NCBI GenBank assembly: GCA_022760435.1
Contig: JALEFY010000034.1
Coordinates: 1-64,000 of the forward strand
DNA from: Neomegalonema sp.
GTDB taxonomy: Bacteria > Pseudomonadota > Alphaproteobacteria > Rhodobacterales > Rhodobacteraceae
DNA: 64,000 bases
Direction: 5' to 3'
Shown: positions 24,292 to 34,660 of the stretch, piece after piece
How positions within the stretch are numbered: the stretch's first letter is position 1
Layout: every line of letters starts with the position of its first letter
Notes under the pieces: generated by a model
Told to the model about the DNA's origin: nothing
The model's input: only the letters and a program-made list of their open reading frames with translations
The model's database searches: none
Translations under genes and position numbers: made by a program

Positions 24292-24810
24292 ATGAAGACG
24301 TCTGTCCTGATGACCGCTGCCGTCTTGATGATGCTGCAAGCATGCAGCAGCGCGGAAGTGAAATCCGAATATCCCAAGGATGATGCCTTTGGTAATCGGC
24401 TCAGGGCCGGTGAGAAGGAACCACCGGGGCTCTTTAATGCCGGCGCGATCTTCGGGTCCGGCGAGAGCAGCGGCGAGACGACCAATCTTCCGGTCAATAA
24501 ATACCTTTGGCGCGCATCGCTCGATACGCTCGCATTCCTGCCACTGGCATCCACCGATCCTTATGGCGGCGTGATCGTCACCGAATGGGGCTCCTCGCCT
24601 GCCAGCCCGAACGAGCGGATGAAGGTTTCCACCTATATCACCTCCGCGGAGCTCAAACCGCAATCGCTCAAGGCCGTGGTCAACCGGCAAGTGAGAAATG
24701 AAGCCGGGCAATGGGTCGAGGCACCAGTCTCCGCCGAGACAGCGCGCAAGTTGGAAAATGCGATCTTGACCCGTGCACGGCAGATCAAATCCGCTGAACC
24801 AGAAAAATAG
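24292..24810 (+). CDS. DUF3576 domain lipoprotein
   Basis: A 172-residue lipoprotein. The signal peptide ends in a lipobox with Cys at about residue 18 (LMMLQAC). The rest matches the DUF3576 family of alphaproteobacteria (segments NKYLWRASLDTLAFLPL and SADPYGG-like STDPYGGVIVTEW). It is nearly always next to leuS and lptE, so a cell-envelope role is likely but unproven. The start is ATG 24292 after GGTGGG; a GTG lies 3 bp upstream. A terminator follows. Confidence 0.85.
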   Translation: MKTSVLMTAAVLMMLQACSSAEVKSEYPKDDAFGNRLRAGEKEPPGLFNAGAIFGSGESSGETTNLPVNKYLWRASLDTLAFLPLASTDPYGGVIVTEWGSSPASPNERMKVSTYITSAELKPQSLKAVVNRQVRNEAGQWVEAPVSAETARKLENAILTRARQIKSAEPEK

Positions 24811-24857
24811 TCGCGTCGCTTTGCGGACGGACTATAGAGACATGAATACAGAAAACC

Positions 24858-24882
24858 GGCGGCTGTCTCAGCCGCCTTTTTC
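24858..24882 (+). terminator. Rho-independent terminator after the DUF3576 gene
   Basis: Arms GGCGGCTG and CAGCCGCC with a 3-base loop are followed by a run of Ts on the plus strand. It lies 18 bp before leuS, so leuS expression would need read-through or a promoter overlapping the hairpin. Confidence 0.88.
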
Positions 24883-24899
24883 ATAACGGGCGAGAGAGC

Positions 24900-27443
24900 A
24901 TGTCACGATATAACGCGCGAGTGGTGGAGCCGAAATGGCGCGAAAAATGGGTCGAGCTGGGATGTGATCGGGCACAAACCGATCCCGATAAGCCGAAGTA
25001 TTACGTTCTTGAAATGTTCCCTTATCCTTCGGGCCGCATCCATATCGGGCACACCCGAAATTACACGATGGGCGATGTCATCGCTCGCTACAAGCGCGCC
25101 CGCGGCTTTAACGTACTCCACCCGATGGGTTGGGACGCGTTCGGCATGCCGGCCGAAAATGCCGCCATGGAGCGCAACACCCATCCGGGCAAATGGACCT
25201 ACGAGAATATCGATACCATGCGCGCCCAACTCAAACTGATGGGTTTGTCGATCGATTGGAGCCGGGAGTTCGCCACCTGTGATCCCGACTATTACGCCCA
25301 GCAACAGCGCCTGTTTCTCGATTTCTACAAGGCAGGGCTGGTTTATCGCAAGAAATCCACGGTGAACTGGGACCCGGTCGACCAGACCGTGCTGGCCAAT
25401 GAGCAAGTTGAAGACGGGCGCGGATGGCGCTCCGGTGCGCTGGTCGAAAAGCGTGAGCTCACGCAATGGTTCTTCAAGATCACCGCGATGGCCGATGAAT
25501 TGATCGATGCCATCGACACGCTCGGCGGCTGGCCGGAGAAAGTCCGGACCATGCAAGCGAACTGGATCGGGCGCTCGCATGGGCTCGAGTTCAAATTCGA
25601 CGTCATTGATAGCAAGGGCAAGACCAAAGCCGACCCGCTGATCGTCTATACGACCCGGCCGGATACTTTGTTCGGGGCTGCCTTCTGTGCGATCTCTCCG
25701 GGCCATCCGCTCGCGTTGAGCCTGGCCAAGCGCAACAAGAAGCTCGACGCGTTTCTGGCAGAATGCCGTCAGATGGGGACCACCGAAGAAGAGCTGGAGA
25801 AGGCAGAGAAGAAAGGGTTCAAGACCTCCTATCGGGTCCGCCATCCATTCGACCCTGACAAGCTCTTGCCCGTCTATGTCGCCAATTTCGTGCTTATGGA
25901 ATACGGGACCGGCGCGATCTTCGGCTGCCCGGCGCATGACCAGCGTGATCTCGATTTCGCCCGCAAATACGATCTGCCGGTCCTGCCGGTGGTTGTGCCC
26001 GAAGACGCCGACCCGGCCAGTTTCGAGGTCGGGGACGAGGCCTATACCGGTCCAGGGCGAATCGCGAATTCGCAGTTCCTCGACGGCATGTCCGTTGAGG
26101 AGGCCAAGGCCGAGGTCGCGCGCCGGATGGAGAAGGATGATCGCGGCCATCTGAAAACCAATTACCGTCTGCGCGACTGGGGTATCTCGCGGCAACGGTA
26201 TTGGGGCTGCCCGATCCCGATCGTCCATTGCGATGCCTGTGGACCTGTGCCGGTGCCAACCGATCAGCTTCCAGTGCGTCTGCCTGACGATGTTGAGTTC
26301 GACACGCCCGGTAATCCGCTCGATCGCAACAGCGCTTGGCATAGCACCAATTGCCCAAGCTGCGGAGCGAAGGCGCGGCGCGAAACCGATACCATGGATA
26401 CCTTTGTCGACTCGTCCTGGTATTATGCGCGCTTCACCGCGCCGGAGGCGGACACGCCGACAAGGGCAGAAGATGCTGCCTATTGGCTGCCGGTTGACCA
26501 ATATATCGGCGGGGTCGAGCACGCCATCTTGCACCTGCTCTATTCGCGCTTCTTCGCCCGCGGCATGAATGATACCGGCCATCTCCCGGCAACTGCGCGC
26601 GAGCCATTCTCGGCATTGTTTACGCAAGGCATGGTTTGCCATGAGACCTATCAATTGCCCGACGGCAAATGGGTCTCCCCCGATGACGTGGTGCGCGACG
26701 GGTCCGCCGTCAAACATCGCAGCACCGGGGCACCGATCTCGGTCGGGCCGATCACCAAGATGTCGAAGTCGAAGAAGAACGTCGTCGACCCCGAGCAAAT
26801 CATCGAGCAATTCGGCGCCGATACCGCGCGCTGGTTCATGCTGTCCGACTCGCCACCCGAACGAGATGTCGAATGGACTGCGTCGGGTGTCGAAGGCGCC
26901 TGGAAATTCGTGCAGCGCGTCTGGCGCCTGATCGATCAGGTCAAGGATACCGCAGACGATGCCAACGCAGAGAACGATGCCCTGCGCGCGGCTCATCGCG
27001 CGCTGCAATCGGTGACCGCCGACATCGAGGCATTTCGCTTCAACAAGGCCATCGCGCGCGTGTATGAGCTGCTCGGCCAAATCAGCGCCGCCCAGGTAGA
27101 TGAGCCGGCAACCAAAGCCGCGGCGCGATTGATGATCCAGATCATGTTCCCCTTCACCCCGCATCTGGCTGAAGAGGCATGGGAAGCGCTTGGCGGCGAG
27201 CAACCTTTGGTCCAGACCGCTTGGCCGGAGCCCAATCCAGCCTTCCTCGTCGATGACACCGTAACCTTGCCGGTTCAGATCAATGGCAAACGCCGCACCG
27301 AGTTGACTGTTGCCGCAGAGGCATCGAAAGAAGAGATCGAAGCTGCGGTGCTGGCCGATGCGACCGTTCAGCGGTATCTTGACGGCAAGCACCCCAAGAA
27401 GCTGATCGTTGTTCCGAAGAGGATCGTCAATGTCGTTGCCTAG
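24900..27443 (+). CDS. leuS: Leucyl-tRNA synthetase
   Basis: An 847-residue class Ia synthetase charging tRNA-Leu. The HIGH motif is in [11 protein letters not shown] (about residue 48), the editing (CP1) domain carries TTRPDTLFG and the ADVxxxD-like region, and KMSKS is present at [13 protein letters not shown]. The C-terminal anticodon-binding and tail domains are complete. The 3' end overlaps lptE by 14 bp. The antisense strand carries a very long open frame here that is not a gene. Confidence 0.98.
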   Translation: MSRYNARVVEPKWREKWVELGCDRAQTDPDKPKYYVLEMFPYPSGRIHIGHTRNYTMGDVIARYKRARGFNVLHPMGWDAFGMPAENAAMERNTHPGKWTYENIDTMRAQLKLMGLSIDWSREFATCDPDYYAQQQRLFLDFYKAGLVYRKKSTVNWDPVDQTVLANEQVEDGRGWRSGALVEKRELTQWFFKITAMADELIDAIDTLGGWPEKVRTMQANWIGRSHGLEFKFDVIDSKGKTKADPLIVYTTRPDTLFGAAFCAISPGHPLALSLAKRNKKLDAFLAECRQMGTTEEELEKAEKKGFKTSYRVRHPFDPDKLLPVYVANFVLMEYGTGAIFGCPAHDQRDLDFARKYDLPVLPVVVPEDADPASFEVGDEAYTGPGRIANSQFLDGMSVEEAKAEVARRMEKDDRGHLKTNYRLRDWGISRQRYWGCPIPIVHCDACGPVPVPTDQLPVRLPDDVEFDTPGNPLDRNSAWHSTNCPSCGAKARRETDTMDTFVDSSWYYARFTAPEADTPTRAEDAAYWLPVDQYIGGVEHAILHLLYSRFFARGMNDTGHLPATAREPFSALFTQGMVCHETYQLPDGKWVSPDDVVRDGSAVKHRSTGAPISVGPITKMSKSKKNVVDPEQIIEQFGADTARWFMLSDSPPERDVEWTASGVEGAWKFVQRVWRLIDQVKDTADDANAENDALRAAHRALQSVTADIEAFRFNKAIARVYELLGQISAAQVDEPATKAAARLMIQIMFPFTPHLAEEAWEALGGEQPLVQTAWPEPNPAFLVDDTVTLPVQINGKRRTELTVAAEASKEEIEAAVLADATVQRYLDGKHPKKLIVVPKRIVNVVA

Positions 27444-27912
27444 ACGCTCGTTTGTCCTCGGCCTGGCCGCTCTGTCGAGCGGCTGCGGCTTCTCTCCGAT
27501 CGCTCGCCAGCAGGCTGGGTCGCCCATCGCCTTTCGCAGCATCGACATCACCACGAACAATGAGCGCCTCGCCTATCACTTGCGGCGCGCTCTAGCGAAG
27601 GCCATTCGGCTGAGTGATCAGGCACCGAACACCCTTTTGCTGCGTCCGGTGCTGGTCAAGGAAGGCCTGGCGATCCAGCAGGACGACACAATCTCACGCT
27701 TCAATCTCCAGCTCGTGACGGGCTTTGATGTCGTGGTTGCCGCGGAACCGAGCGCCCCCTCGAAGCAGACCGGGACGGTCACCAGCATTACCGCGCTCAA
27801 CGCAACCAGCTCACAATTCACGACCTCGACGGCCGAGCGAGACGCGGTGCGGCGTCTTGCCGATGACAACGCACGGCGCATCCTACGGCAACTGCAACTG
27901 AACACGCTCTAG
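27430..27912 (+). CDS. lptE: LPS-assembly lipoprotein LptE
   Basis: A 160-residue outer-membrane lipoprotein that plugs LptD for LPS export. The signal peptide is [19 protein letters not shown] with the acylated Cys at about residue 19; the -3 position is Ser, a relaxed lipobox. The mature part has the family pattern ([21 protein letters not shown] near the start and [10 protein letters not shown] at the end). ATG 27430 overlaps leuS by 14 bp, and holA follows 5 bp later. The position between leuS and holA matches most alphaproteobacteria. Confidence 0.85.
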   Translation: MSLPRRSFVLGLAALSSGCGFSPIARQQAGSPIAFRSIDITTNNERLAYHLRRALAKAIRLSDQAPNTLLLRPVLVKEGLAIQQDDTISRFNLQLVTGFDVVVAAEPSAPSKQTGTVTSITALNATSSQFTTSTAERDAVRRLADDNARRILRQLQLNTL

Positions 27913-27917
27913 AGCCC

Positions 27918-28913
27918 ATGGCTGCCAAACGTGACTTCGATGCGCGGTTTCTGGGCGTGAAGCCTCTGCCCGCGCATGCGATCGCCGTACTATTCGGCAA
28001 TGATGCGCCCCAGGTCGATTCGGCCCTTCGTCGCTATCAACACTGGTTTCGCAGCGTCTCACCCGAAGCCAAGCTCTCCAGCGAAACCCCCAATGCCATC
28101 GACGCGGCCCAGCTCGGGGACTTCCTGAACAGCACCTCTCTCTTTGGCGAAACCGAGCTGCTTTGCGTGGCGGGCATTACCGAGCGTCATGCCAAAATCA
28201 TCGACGCTGCCCTTGAGACGCTGAGCGAAGGGACAGGGTCCAACGCGATCGCTCTGTGCTCAAATACGCTCAAGTCGAAATCCAAACTCCTGGACCGTTG
28301 TCGCAGCCATCCCCGCGTGCTGGTCATAAGCTGCTATGAAAGCCGGATCGAGCGCGACCAGGCGGCGCTCCTCATCGAGACGGCTGGCCTTAAGGCGGCG
28401 GATACAGAAGCAGTTGAGCTGCTCTGCATGCTTTCGGATAGCCAATCCATCGATGCGGTTACGGCGACGTTGGAGCTCGCTGGGTTGCACGCCGCACCCG
28501 GCGATGTTCTGACAACCGACTTGCTCAGGAAGGTCTTGCCGTCTGGAAATCTACTCCAGGGCAATGAGATCCTCGGTGCAATGCTGGCACCAGAGCGCGG
28601 GGAGCTGCTGCTTCATTATCGTTCGGAGATCCAGTACGGGGCGAGCGCGGGCGCTTATCTGGCTCGCACGGCCTATGCCCTCGAGCAAATGCGCAGTTTC
28701 GCGGCCTCCGGCGGCTCTTCGTTCTTACCCTGGCCGATCAAGAAGCGTTTGCAAGATGCGCTCAGGCAGCGCCCATCACTCGGGCATGCGGCGGAGCAAG
28801 CGCTTGTCGAGATCCATCAGACGGAGCGCACCCTGCGCTCGGTATCCGTTGTGGAAGATGAAGAGGTCGAGCGCTGCCTGCTTCGCATCCATCACATGCT
28901 TTCAAGGCGGTAG
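27918..28913 (+). CDS. holA: DNA polymerase III delta subunit
   Basis: A 331-residue clamp-loader delta subunit that opens the beta sliding clamp. It shows the family fold: an N-terminal AAA+-like domain lacking a functional P-loop (VLFGNDAPQVD), the clamp-contact region STSLFGETELL, and the C-terminal collar domain ending in LLRIHHMLSRR. Five bases after lptE; a convergent terminator separates it from parB. Confidence 0.9.
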   Translation: MAAKRDFDARFLGVKPLPAHAIAVLFGNDAPQVDSALRRYQHWFRSVSPEAKLSSETPNAIDAAQLGDFLNSTSLFGETELLCVAGITERHAKIIDAALETLSEGTGSNAIALCSNTLKSKSKLLDRCRSHPRVLVISCYESRIERDQAALLIETAGLKAADTEAVELLCMLSDSQSIDAVTATLELAGLHAAPGDVLTTDLLRKVLPSGNLLQGNEILGAMLAPERGELLLHYRSEIQYGASAGAYLARTAYALEQMRSFAASGGSSFLPWPIKKRLQDALRQRPSLGHAAEQALVEIHQTERTLRSVSVVEDEEVERCLLRIHHMLSRR

Positions 28914-28937
28914 CGAGCGGCCCGCTTACCGCACAAA

Positions 28938-28967
28938 GAAAAAGCCGGGCTCAAAGGCCCGGCTTTC
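28938..28967. terminator. Bidirectional terminator between holA and parB
   Basis: Ten-base perfect arms AAAGCCGGGC and GCCCGGCTTT with a 6-base loop lie 24 bp after the holA stop and just before the parB stop. A-rich bases precede and T-rich bases follow, so it can stop transcription from both sides. Confidence 0.9.
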
Positions 28968-28970
28968 TAT

Positions 28971-29861
28971 TTACAGCGCTTCTTCTTGCATGAGCCGGGC
29001 ACAGAGCCTGTCGAGATCCTCCAGGCTGCGGTAGCTGATCTTCAGCTCACCCCCGGCTTTGCCCTTATGCTGGATCGAAACCGCCATACGCAGTGCGGCG
29101 CTCAGATCACCTTCCAGCGCCAGCGTATCCGCATCCTTTTCGGCCTTCACCTTGGGCGGGTTCTTGACCGTCTCGAGCGGAGCCTTGGCGGCTGCTTCGA
29201 CCTCGCGCACGCTCATATTACGCTCTACCGCGAGCTTCGCGAGACCTTCGGCATCCGAGGCTGTCAAAAGCGCCCTGGCATGACCTCCGGACAATGCGCC
29301 CGATCTCACCAGTTCCTGGACCGAGTTCGGAAGGTTCAGCAATCGCATGATATTTGCGATATGGCTGCGGCTCTTGCCGATGCTCTTGGACAGCGTTTCC
29401 TGAGTGTAGCTGTATTTCTCAACGAGCTGGCGATACCCTGCCGCTTCCTCCATCGCGTTCAGATCAGCGCGCTGAACGTTCTCGATGATCGCAATCTCAA
29501 GCGCTTCGGTATCATCGAACTCGCGGACGATCACCGGGATCTCATGCAAACGCGCACGCTGAGAGGCACGCCAGCGCCGCTCGCCAGCGATGATCTCAAA
29601 CTCACCGGCCCGGTTCTTTGACGGCCTGACAATGATGGGCTGAATGATGCCCTTGTCCTTGATCGACGCAGCCAGATCGTTTAGCTCTTCTTCATCAAAA
29701 TAGCGGCGTGGCTGATCCGGGTTCGGTATGACCAACTCGATTGCGAGAATGCGCAGCCCATCACCCGAAGCAGCGGGCTCGGGACCAAGATCCAGATCAT
29801 CCAGAAGAACCGAAAGGCCGCGCCCCAATGCCGGCTTGGAAGAGGACTCCACCATGTTCAT
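28971..29861 (-). CDS. parB: Chromosome-partitioning protein ParB
   Basis: ParB (296 aa) is the CTP-dependent clamp that loads at parS and spreads to form the segregation complex. The N-terminal ALGRGLSVLL box is the ParA-activating segment. The CTPase region has GERRWRASQRA and the NPDQPRRYFDEEEL start, and the central HTH covers TQETLSKSIGKSRSHIANIMRLL. The C-terminal dimerisation domain follows a charged linker. A strong Shine-Dalgarno (AAGGAGAGGAG) precedes the start. It is co-transcribed with parA 11 bp upstream. Three parS sites lie 1.4-3.4 kb away. Confidence 0.97.
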   Translation of the reverse strand: MNMVESSSKPALGRGLSVLLDDLDLGPEPAASGDGLRILAIELVIPNPDQPRRYFDEEELNDLAASIKDKGIIQPIIVRPSKNRAGEFEIIAGERRWRASQRARLHEIPVIVREFDDTEALEIAIIENVQRADLNAMEEAAGYRQLVEKYSYTQETLSKSIGKSRSHIANIMRLLNLPNSVQELVRSGALSGGHARALLTASDAEGLAKLAVERNMSVREVEAAAKAPLETVKNPPKVKAEKDADTLALEGDLSAALRMAVSIQHKGKAGGELKISYRSLEDLDRLCARLMQEEAL

Positions 29862-29872
29862 CTCTCCTCTCC

Positions 29873-30670
29873 TTAAGCCACAAGATCATGTTCGCGGCGC
29901 AGCACCTCATTGGCGAGCTTGATATAGGCCTGGCTCCCCGGACTGGTAATGTCGTGAACCAATGCCGGCACGCCATGCTGCGGCGCCTCCGCAATCTTGG
30001 AATTGCGCGGCACGATCGTCTCATACACCAGATCGCCCAAGTTCTCGCGGGCATCATCTGCAACTTGCCCCGAGAGCTTTGAGCGGCGATCAAACATCGT
30101 CAGCACAACGCCCTGGATCTGCAATTCCGGGTTCAGGCTCTTGCGCACGCGCGAAACGGTGTAGAGCAACTGACTCAAGCCCTCGAGTGCGAAATACTCG
30201 CATTGAAGCGGCACCAGAACGCTATGCGCCGCCACCAGAGCGTTCACCGTCAAGTAGTTGAGCGAAGGCGGGCAATCAATCAGCACATAATCATAGGGCA
30301 GCGACCCTGCGCCATTCTCGCCGCGCGGACGCAACGCTTCGCGGAGTTGAAACCGACCACGCTCAGCATTGCGCAGTTCGATATCCGCACCGCTGAGTTC
30401 AACGGTCGATGGAACGATATCCAGTCCATCGACCTGCTGCGCTTTGACGGCAATTTCCGAAAGCTTCGCATCGCCGATCAACAGGTCATAGGTCGTGCGG
30501 TGCCGATCTTTGCGCTCGATCCCAAGCCCGGTGCTCGCGTTGCCTTGAGGGTCAAGATCGACGACAAGCACCGACTTGCTGATCGATGCCAAGGCGGTTC
30601 CGAGATTGATGGCGGTCGTCGTCTTCCCAACGCCCCCCTTCTGGTTGGCGATTGCCAGAATTTTTGTCAT
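29873..30670 (-). CDS. parA: Chromosome-partitioning ATPase ParA
   Basis: ParA (265 aa) is the deviant Walker ATPase that moves ParB-parS complexes. The deviant Walker A is KGGVGKTT near residue 11 (both Lys residues present), Walker A' is DLDPQGNAST, and Walker B is DYVLIDCPPSL. It lies directly ahead of parB in the usual rsmG-parA-parB order. Confidence 0.98.
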   Translation of the reverse strand: MTKILAIANQKGGVGKTTTAINLGTALASISKSVLVVDLDPQGNASTGLGIERKDRHRTTYDLLIGDAKLSEIAVKAQQVDGLDIVPSTVELSGADIELRNAERGRFQLREALRPRGENGAGSLPYDYVLIDCPPSLNYLTVNALVAAHSVLVPLQCEYFALEGLSQLLYTVSRVRKSLNPELQIQGVVLTMFDRRSKLSGQVADDARENLGDLVYETIVPRNSKIAEAPQHGVPALVHDITSPGSQAYIKLANEVLRREHDLVA

Positions 30671-30706
30671 TTACTGCTCCAATAGCCTCAGGCCGCATTT
30701 CCTGTT

Positions 30707-31357
30707 TTATATTCTGCGGCTCGCTCTTCTTATGCGAAGGATTTGCCCGTCTTCGCTGAAAGGGTTGGGCAAGACCTCCTTTTCAATATGCCAGTTCGCC
30801 TCGGCGTCGGTCAATTCCTCACCCACCTGCCGCCCCTTCAGCAAGGCCAGCTCTGTTGCAATTCCGCGCAAATTCTCGGTCCAGGAGAGCAGCCGATCCA
30901 CCGGAGCGAGGGCGCGGCCGGTGATGATATCAGGCGGCGGCATCGTGAGATCCTCGATCCGTGCGGCTTTGGCGACCGCATTGAGCTCCAGCTCTGCAAT
31001 CGCGCGCACAAGGAACGCGGTCTTTCGCTTATCGCTATCCACCAGCGTAAAGGCGCGCTCCGGGGCAGCATCTTTCGCGAGAACCGCGAGCACCAGCCCC
31101 GGAAAGCCGCCGCCGCTCCCAATATCGAGCCAGTGACGACCGGGCAGCGCTAAACCGGATAGCCCAGCACAATCACAAATATGCCGCTGCCAAAGAACGC
31201 CCATATCTCGGGGAGAGACGAGGTTGATACGCTGGTTCCACTTTTCCAGCAGCGCGGCGAAGTGATTGAGCCGCTCCAATGTTTCACGTGAAACATTGAG
31301 CGCCTCCAGAAGCTGAACATGGCCTCGCGCACGGTCCTTGGGGTCAAGCCCGCTCAC
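30707..31357 (-). CDS. rsmG: 16S rRNA (guanine527-N7)-methyltransferase
   Basis: RsmG (216 aa) makes m7G527 in 16S rRNA. The SAM site is [15 protein letters not shown], and the [10 protein letters not shown] start and NLVSPRDM segment are typical. Its N-terminal coding region contains a perfect parS site, so codons for NVSRE-type residues double as a ParB-binding sequence. It overlaps the mnmG stop by 4 bp. Confidence 0.95.
   Translation of the reverse strand: MSGLDPKDRARGHVQLLEALNVSRETLERLNHFAALLEKWNQRINLVSPRDMGVLWQRHICDCAGLSGLALPGRHWLDIGSGGGFPGLVLAVLAKDAAPERAFTLVDSDKRKTAFLVRAIAELELNAVAKAARIEDLTMPPPDIITGRALAPVDRLLSWTENLRGIATELALLKGRQVGEELTDAEANWHIEKEVLPNPFSEDGQILRIRRASRRI
31280..31295. other. 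parS site 1 (inside rsmG)
   Basis: Exact 16-bp ParB-binding palindrome TGTTTCACGTGAAACA, as in Caulobacter, lying within the rsmG reading frame about 0.6 kb from parA. Confidence 0.95.
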
Positions 31358-33252
31358 TCGGCAGACCCCCGCGCGGTATCTGCCGAGAGCGCCGCACGGA
31401 TATGGGGCAAAAGCGCCGCCAGCGCTGCCGGGGTCATCCCCTCGATCCGTTTAGCCTGCGCGAGGCTGCGCGGCCGGATGACGCTGAGCTTCTCGCGCTG
31501 CTCGGTGGACAAGGACGGCACACCCGCGAAATCGAAATCGGGAGGAAAGACCAGATCCTCATCGCTTTTCAGCAACGAGATCTCTTTCTCTTGCCGATCG
31601 AGGTACCGGCTATAGGTTGCTTCCGCTTCGAGCTTCGCTCGCTGGCGGTCACCGACCTCTGCCAGGCTCGCATCGAAAGCAATCAGCGTTTCGAAGCTGA
31701 CATCCGGGTAGGACAAAAGGTCGAGCAGGCTGCGCCGCTCTCCATTTCGGTTTATGATGATCCCATGCGCAGCGGCCTCTTGCGGGGATACCTGTCGTTC
31801 AGCCAAAGCCGCCTTGATTTGCTCGCGCGCGATGCAAGACGCTCCAAAAGCCTGCTCGCGGCTCTGCCCGACCAGCCCGACCGCACAGCCGAGAGGGGTC
31901 AAGCGCTCATCGGCGTTATCTGCGCGCAAGGAGAGACGAAATTCCGCGCGCGAGGTGAACATCCTATAGGGCTCCGAGACGCCTTTGGTGACCAGATCGT
32001 CGATCAGGACGCCGATATAGCCTTCCGAACGTTTCACGTGAAACATTGTGCTCTGCCCGGCACGCGCCGCAGCATTCGCCCCGGCCATTAGTCCAAGAGC
32101 GCCGGCTTCCTCATATCCGGTCGTTCCATTGATCTGACCGGCAAGGAACAGACCCCTCACACGCTTGCATTCCAGGCTGGCGGCGAGCTCGGTCGGGTCG
32201 ATATAATCATACTCGATCGCATAGCCCGGCCGCAGGATCTCGACATTCTCCAGACCCGCGATTGCTCGGATGAACTTCTCTTGCACATCCGCCGGGAGTG
32301 AGGTCGAGATCCCATTCGGGTAGATCACCGTTCCGCAGCGCGTCTCAGGCTCGAGAAAGACGTTATGGCTGTCCTTTTGCGCAAAGCGCATGATCTTATC
32401 TTCGATCGACGGGCAATAGCGCGGGCCCACCCCTTCGATATGGCCGCTATACATCGCCGAGAGGCCGATATTATCGGCGATGAAGGCATGAGTTTGCGGG
32501 TTCGTCTTGGTGATGAAGCACGGGACCTGCGCCTGATCGATCCGATCCGTCAGGTAGGAGAACGGCTCCGGGCTCGCATCGCCGAGCTGTTCTTCGGTTT
32601 GCGACCAGTCGATGCTCGCCCCAAGCAGCCGCGCCGGGGTTCCGGTCTTCAGCCGGCCGACGCGAAATCCCAGGCCGCGGATCTGATCTGCCAGGGCAAT
32701 CGCGGCTGGATCCTCGACCCGTCCGCCCGCGCTGCGCAGATCGCCAATATGCATCACACCCCGTAGGAAGGTGCCGGTAGTCAGCACTACCGCGCCAGCG
32801 CTCACCGAAACTTCGCCCGAGAGGACAACACCGCAAACGCCGCTCTCATCGAGCTCAAGCGCCGTTACCTCGGCTTCCAGGATCGTGAGGTTCTCCGCCT
32901 CTCGCATCTCGCGCTGCATGACTTCGCGATAGAGATCGCGGTCACATTGCGCCCGTGGCCCGCGCACCGCCGGGCCGCGACTGCGATTGAGGAGGCGAAA
33001 CTGGATCCCTGCATAGTCCGCCGCGCGGCCCATCACGCCGTCAAGCGCATCGATCTCCCGGATCAGATGACCTTTGCCCAGCCCGCCCATAGCGGGATTA
33101 CAGGACATTTCGCCGATCCGATCGAACCGATGGGTAATGAGAGCGGTGCGAGCGCCCATGCGATGCGCGGCATGCGCTGCTTCACAGCCAGCGTGACCGC
33201 CGCCAACCACAACGACATCGAAGCGTTGCTGCGAATGTTTCACGTGAAACAC
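31354..33252 (-). CDS. mnmG: tRNA uridine-5-carboxymethylaminomethyl synthase MnmG (GidA)
   Basis: MnmG (632 aa from this start) works with MnmE to modify wobble uridine 34. The FAD dinucleotide-binding motif is [14 protein letters not shown] at the N-terminus, and the family segments [14 protein letters not shown] and [13 protein letters not shown] are present. GTG 33252 gives MFHVKHSQ, the N-terminus commonly seen in relatives, with GGGA about 7 nt upstream and only two bases after the mnmE stop. A TTG at 33270 and a GTG inside parS at 33243 are alternatives. Two parS sites lie within the gene. Confidence 0.95.
   Translation of the reverse strand: MFHVKHSQQRFDVVVVGGGHAGCEAAHAAHRMGARTALITHRFDRIGEMSCNPAMGGLGKGHLIREIDALDGVMGRAADYAGIQFRLLNRSRGPAVRGPRAQCDRDLYREVMQREMREAENLTILEAEVTALELDESGVCGVVLSGEVSVSAGAVVLTTGTFLRGVMHIGDLRSAGGRVEDPAAIALADQIRGLGFRVGRLKTGTPARLLGASIDWSQTEEQLGDASPEPFSYLTDRIDQAQVPCFITKTNPQTHAFIADNIGLSAMYSGHIEGVGPRYCPSIEDKIMRFAQKDSHNVFLEPETRCGTVIYPNGISTSLPADVQEKFIRAIAGLENVEILRPGYAIEYDYIDPTELAASLECKRVRGLFLAGQINGTTGYEEAGALGLMAGANAAARAGQSTMFHVKRSEGYIGVLIDDLVTKGVSEPYRMFTSRAEFRLSLRADNADERLTPLGCAVGLVGQSREQAFGASCIAREQIKAALAERQVSPQEAAAHGIIINRNGERRSLLDLLSYPDVSFETLIAFDASLAEVGDRQRAKLEAEATYSRYLDRQEKEISLLKSDEDLVFPPDFDFAGVPSLSTEQREKLSVIRPRSLAQAKRIEGMTPAALAALLPHIRAALSADTARGSAE
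32030..32045. other. parS-like site 2 (inside mnmG)
   Basis: CGTTTCACGTGAAACA differs from the parS consensus only at the first base (C for T). It falls in the middle of mnmG, where the codons encode FHVKR-type residues. Confidence 0.88.
33236..33251. other. parS site 3 (at the mnmG start)
   Basis: Exact TGTTTCACGTGAAACA overlapping the last two bases of the proposed GTG start of mnmG; it fixes the FHVKH residues at the protein N-terminus. Confidence 0.95.
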
Positions 33253-33254
33253 TC

Positions 33255-34595
33255 CTATTTCCCGATACAAAATTTAGAGAAAACCTCGTCCAGCACATCT
33301 TCGGCATCAATCCGCCCGATCAGTAACTCGAGCGCCATCGCCGCCGATTTCAGATCTTCGCTGGCCGTTTCCAGTGAACCCGACTGTAGTGCTTTTCGCG
33401 CATCCTGACAATGAAGCGCCGTTTGCTTCAGCAGGCGTTCACGCCGCGCCGATCCGCTGATAGGCGAGAAAATTGCACCGCCCGCCGACTGCGCGGTGAC
33501 GAGAATTTCTGAGAGCGCGGCTCTGGCAGACCCATCCTTGGCGGAGACGGAATAAACGGCCCTCGCCGGCAGCGTGCTCAAGCGTTGCGGTGCTGGGTCG
33601 CCGAGGTCTGACTTGTTCCAGAACAGGTAGTCGCCTTCGTTAATCTCGCCGGTAAGACGTCCGAACCCTTCGAGCGTGTCAGCGCTGGCGACATAGATGC
33701 GAATGTCAGCCGCGCTCGCCAGTGAGCGGGCTCTCTCAATGCCAATCCTCTCGATCTCTTCACTGCTTTCACGCAGACCGGCTGTGTCAATGAGCTCAAT
33801 ATCAAAACCCATCAAGTTGATCTGACCGCGCACCGCATCTCGGGTGGTGCCTGCGATGCCTGAGACAATTGCTTGATTCTCGCCGATAATCGCGTTGAGC
33901 AGGCTGGACTTACCGGCATTCGGCGGCCCGAGCAGGATCACCCGGACCTTCTCGAGCTGACGGTTATCCGCAGGCAGCGCCGAAAGATGCGCATCGATTG
34001 CCTGTGTCATAGCCTCAATGCTGGCCGATACATCAGCGGTGATATCGATATCCAGACCTTCATCCACAAAGTCGATGCTCGTTTCCAGCAGGGCAGCGGC
34101 CTGAATGATCTGATCGCGCCAAGGTGCCACGAGCTTACCGATCTCTCCCTCAAGCAGCCGGAGCGCATGCTTGTGCTGCGCCTCGGTCTGAGCGGCGATC
34201 AAGCTGCCGATCCCCTCCGCCTCTGAAAGTGAGAGTTGGCCATTGAGAACGGCGCGGCGGCTGAATTCACCAGGCTCGGCAAGACGCGCGCCCAGATGCT
34301 CGAGACACTCGGCAACTTTGCGTGCAATCAGCGGACTGCCATGCAGGTGAAACTCGACGGATTCATCGCCGGTAAAGCTCTTTGCCTGCTCGAAATAAAG
34401 GATGAGGGCCTGATCGAGCTCAGCTTGAGAGACCGGATCAAAAAGTCGGCGCAAGCTTGCAAGACGGGCAGGCGGCGCCGGACGCCGGGTCAGAGCTTCG
34501 AGGATCTGCCGCGATTGCGGGCCACTGAGCCGCAAGACAATGACCGCAGAAGCAACCGCCGCGCTCGCAGGGGCGTAGATGGTTTCCAAATGCAA
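33255..34595 (-). CDS. mnmE: tRNA modification GTPase MnmE (TrmE)
   Basis: MnmE (446 aa) is the GTPase partner of MnmG. It has the N-terminal folate-binding domain ([22 protein letters not shown]), the inserted Ras-like G domain with P-loop [19 protein letters not shown] (G3) and NKSD (G4), and the C-terminal CIGK with the conserved Cys. The start is read as TTG 34595 because the Shine-Dalgarno AAGGAGC (34601-34607) is correctly spaced from it and homology begins there; a TTG at 34616 would swallow that Shine-Dalgarno. Confidence 0.93.
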   Translation of the reverse strand: MHLETIYAPASAAVASAVIVLRLSGPQSRQILEALTRRPAPPARLASLRRLFDPVSQAELDQALILYFEQAKSFTGDESVEFHLHGSPLIARKVAECLEHLGARLAEPGEFSRRAVLNGQLSLSEAEGIGSLIAAQTEAQHKHALRLLEGEIGKLVAPWRDQIIQAAALLETSIDFVDEGLDIDITADVSASIEAMTQAIDAHLSALPADNRQLEKVRVILLGPPNAGKSSLLNAIIGENQAIVSGIAGTTRDAVRGQINLMGFDIELIDTAGLRESSEEIERIGIERARSLASAADIRIYVASADTLEGFGRLTGEINEGDYLFWNKSDLGDPAPQRLSTLPARAVYSVSAKDGSARAALSEILVTAQSAGGAIFSPISGSARRERLLKQTALHCQDARKALQSGSLETASEDLKSAAMALELLIGRIDAEDVLDEVFSKFCIGK

Positions 34596-34660
34596 AGGAC
34601 GCTCCTTTGATAACAAAGAAGCGTCCTAGCCGAAATCACATCTGATCACCAGAGATCTGA

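Noticed and set aside
24903..27560. 885-residue open frame antisense to leuS
   Set aside because: leuS is complete and strongly conserved on the other strand. The antisense frame shows no domain and is a by-product of GC-rich codon bias.
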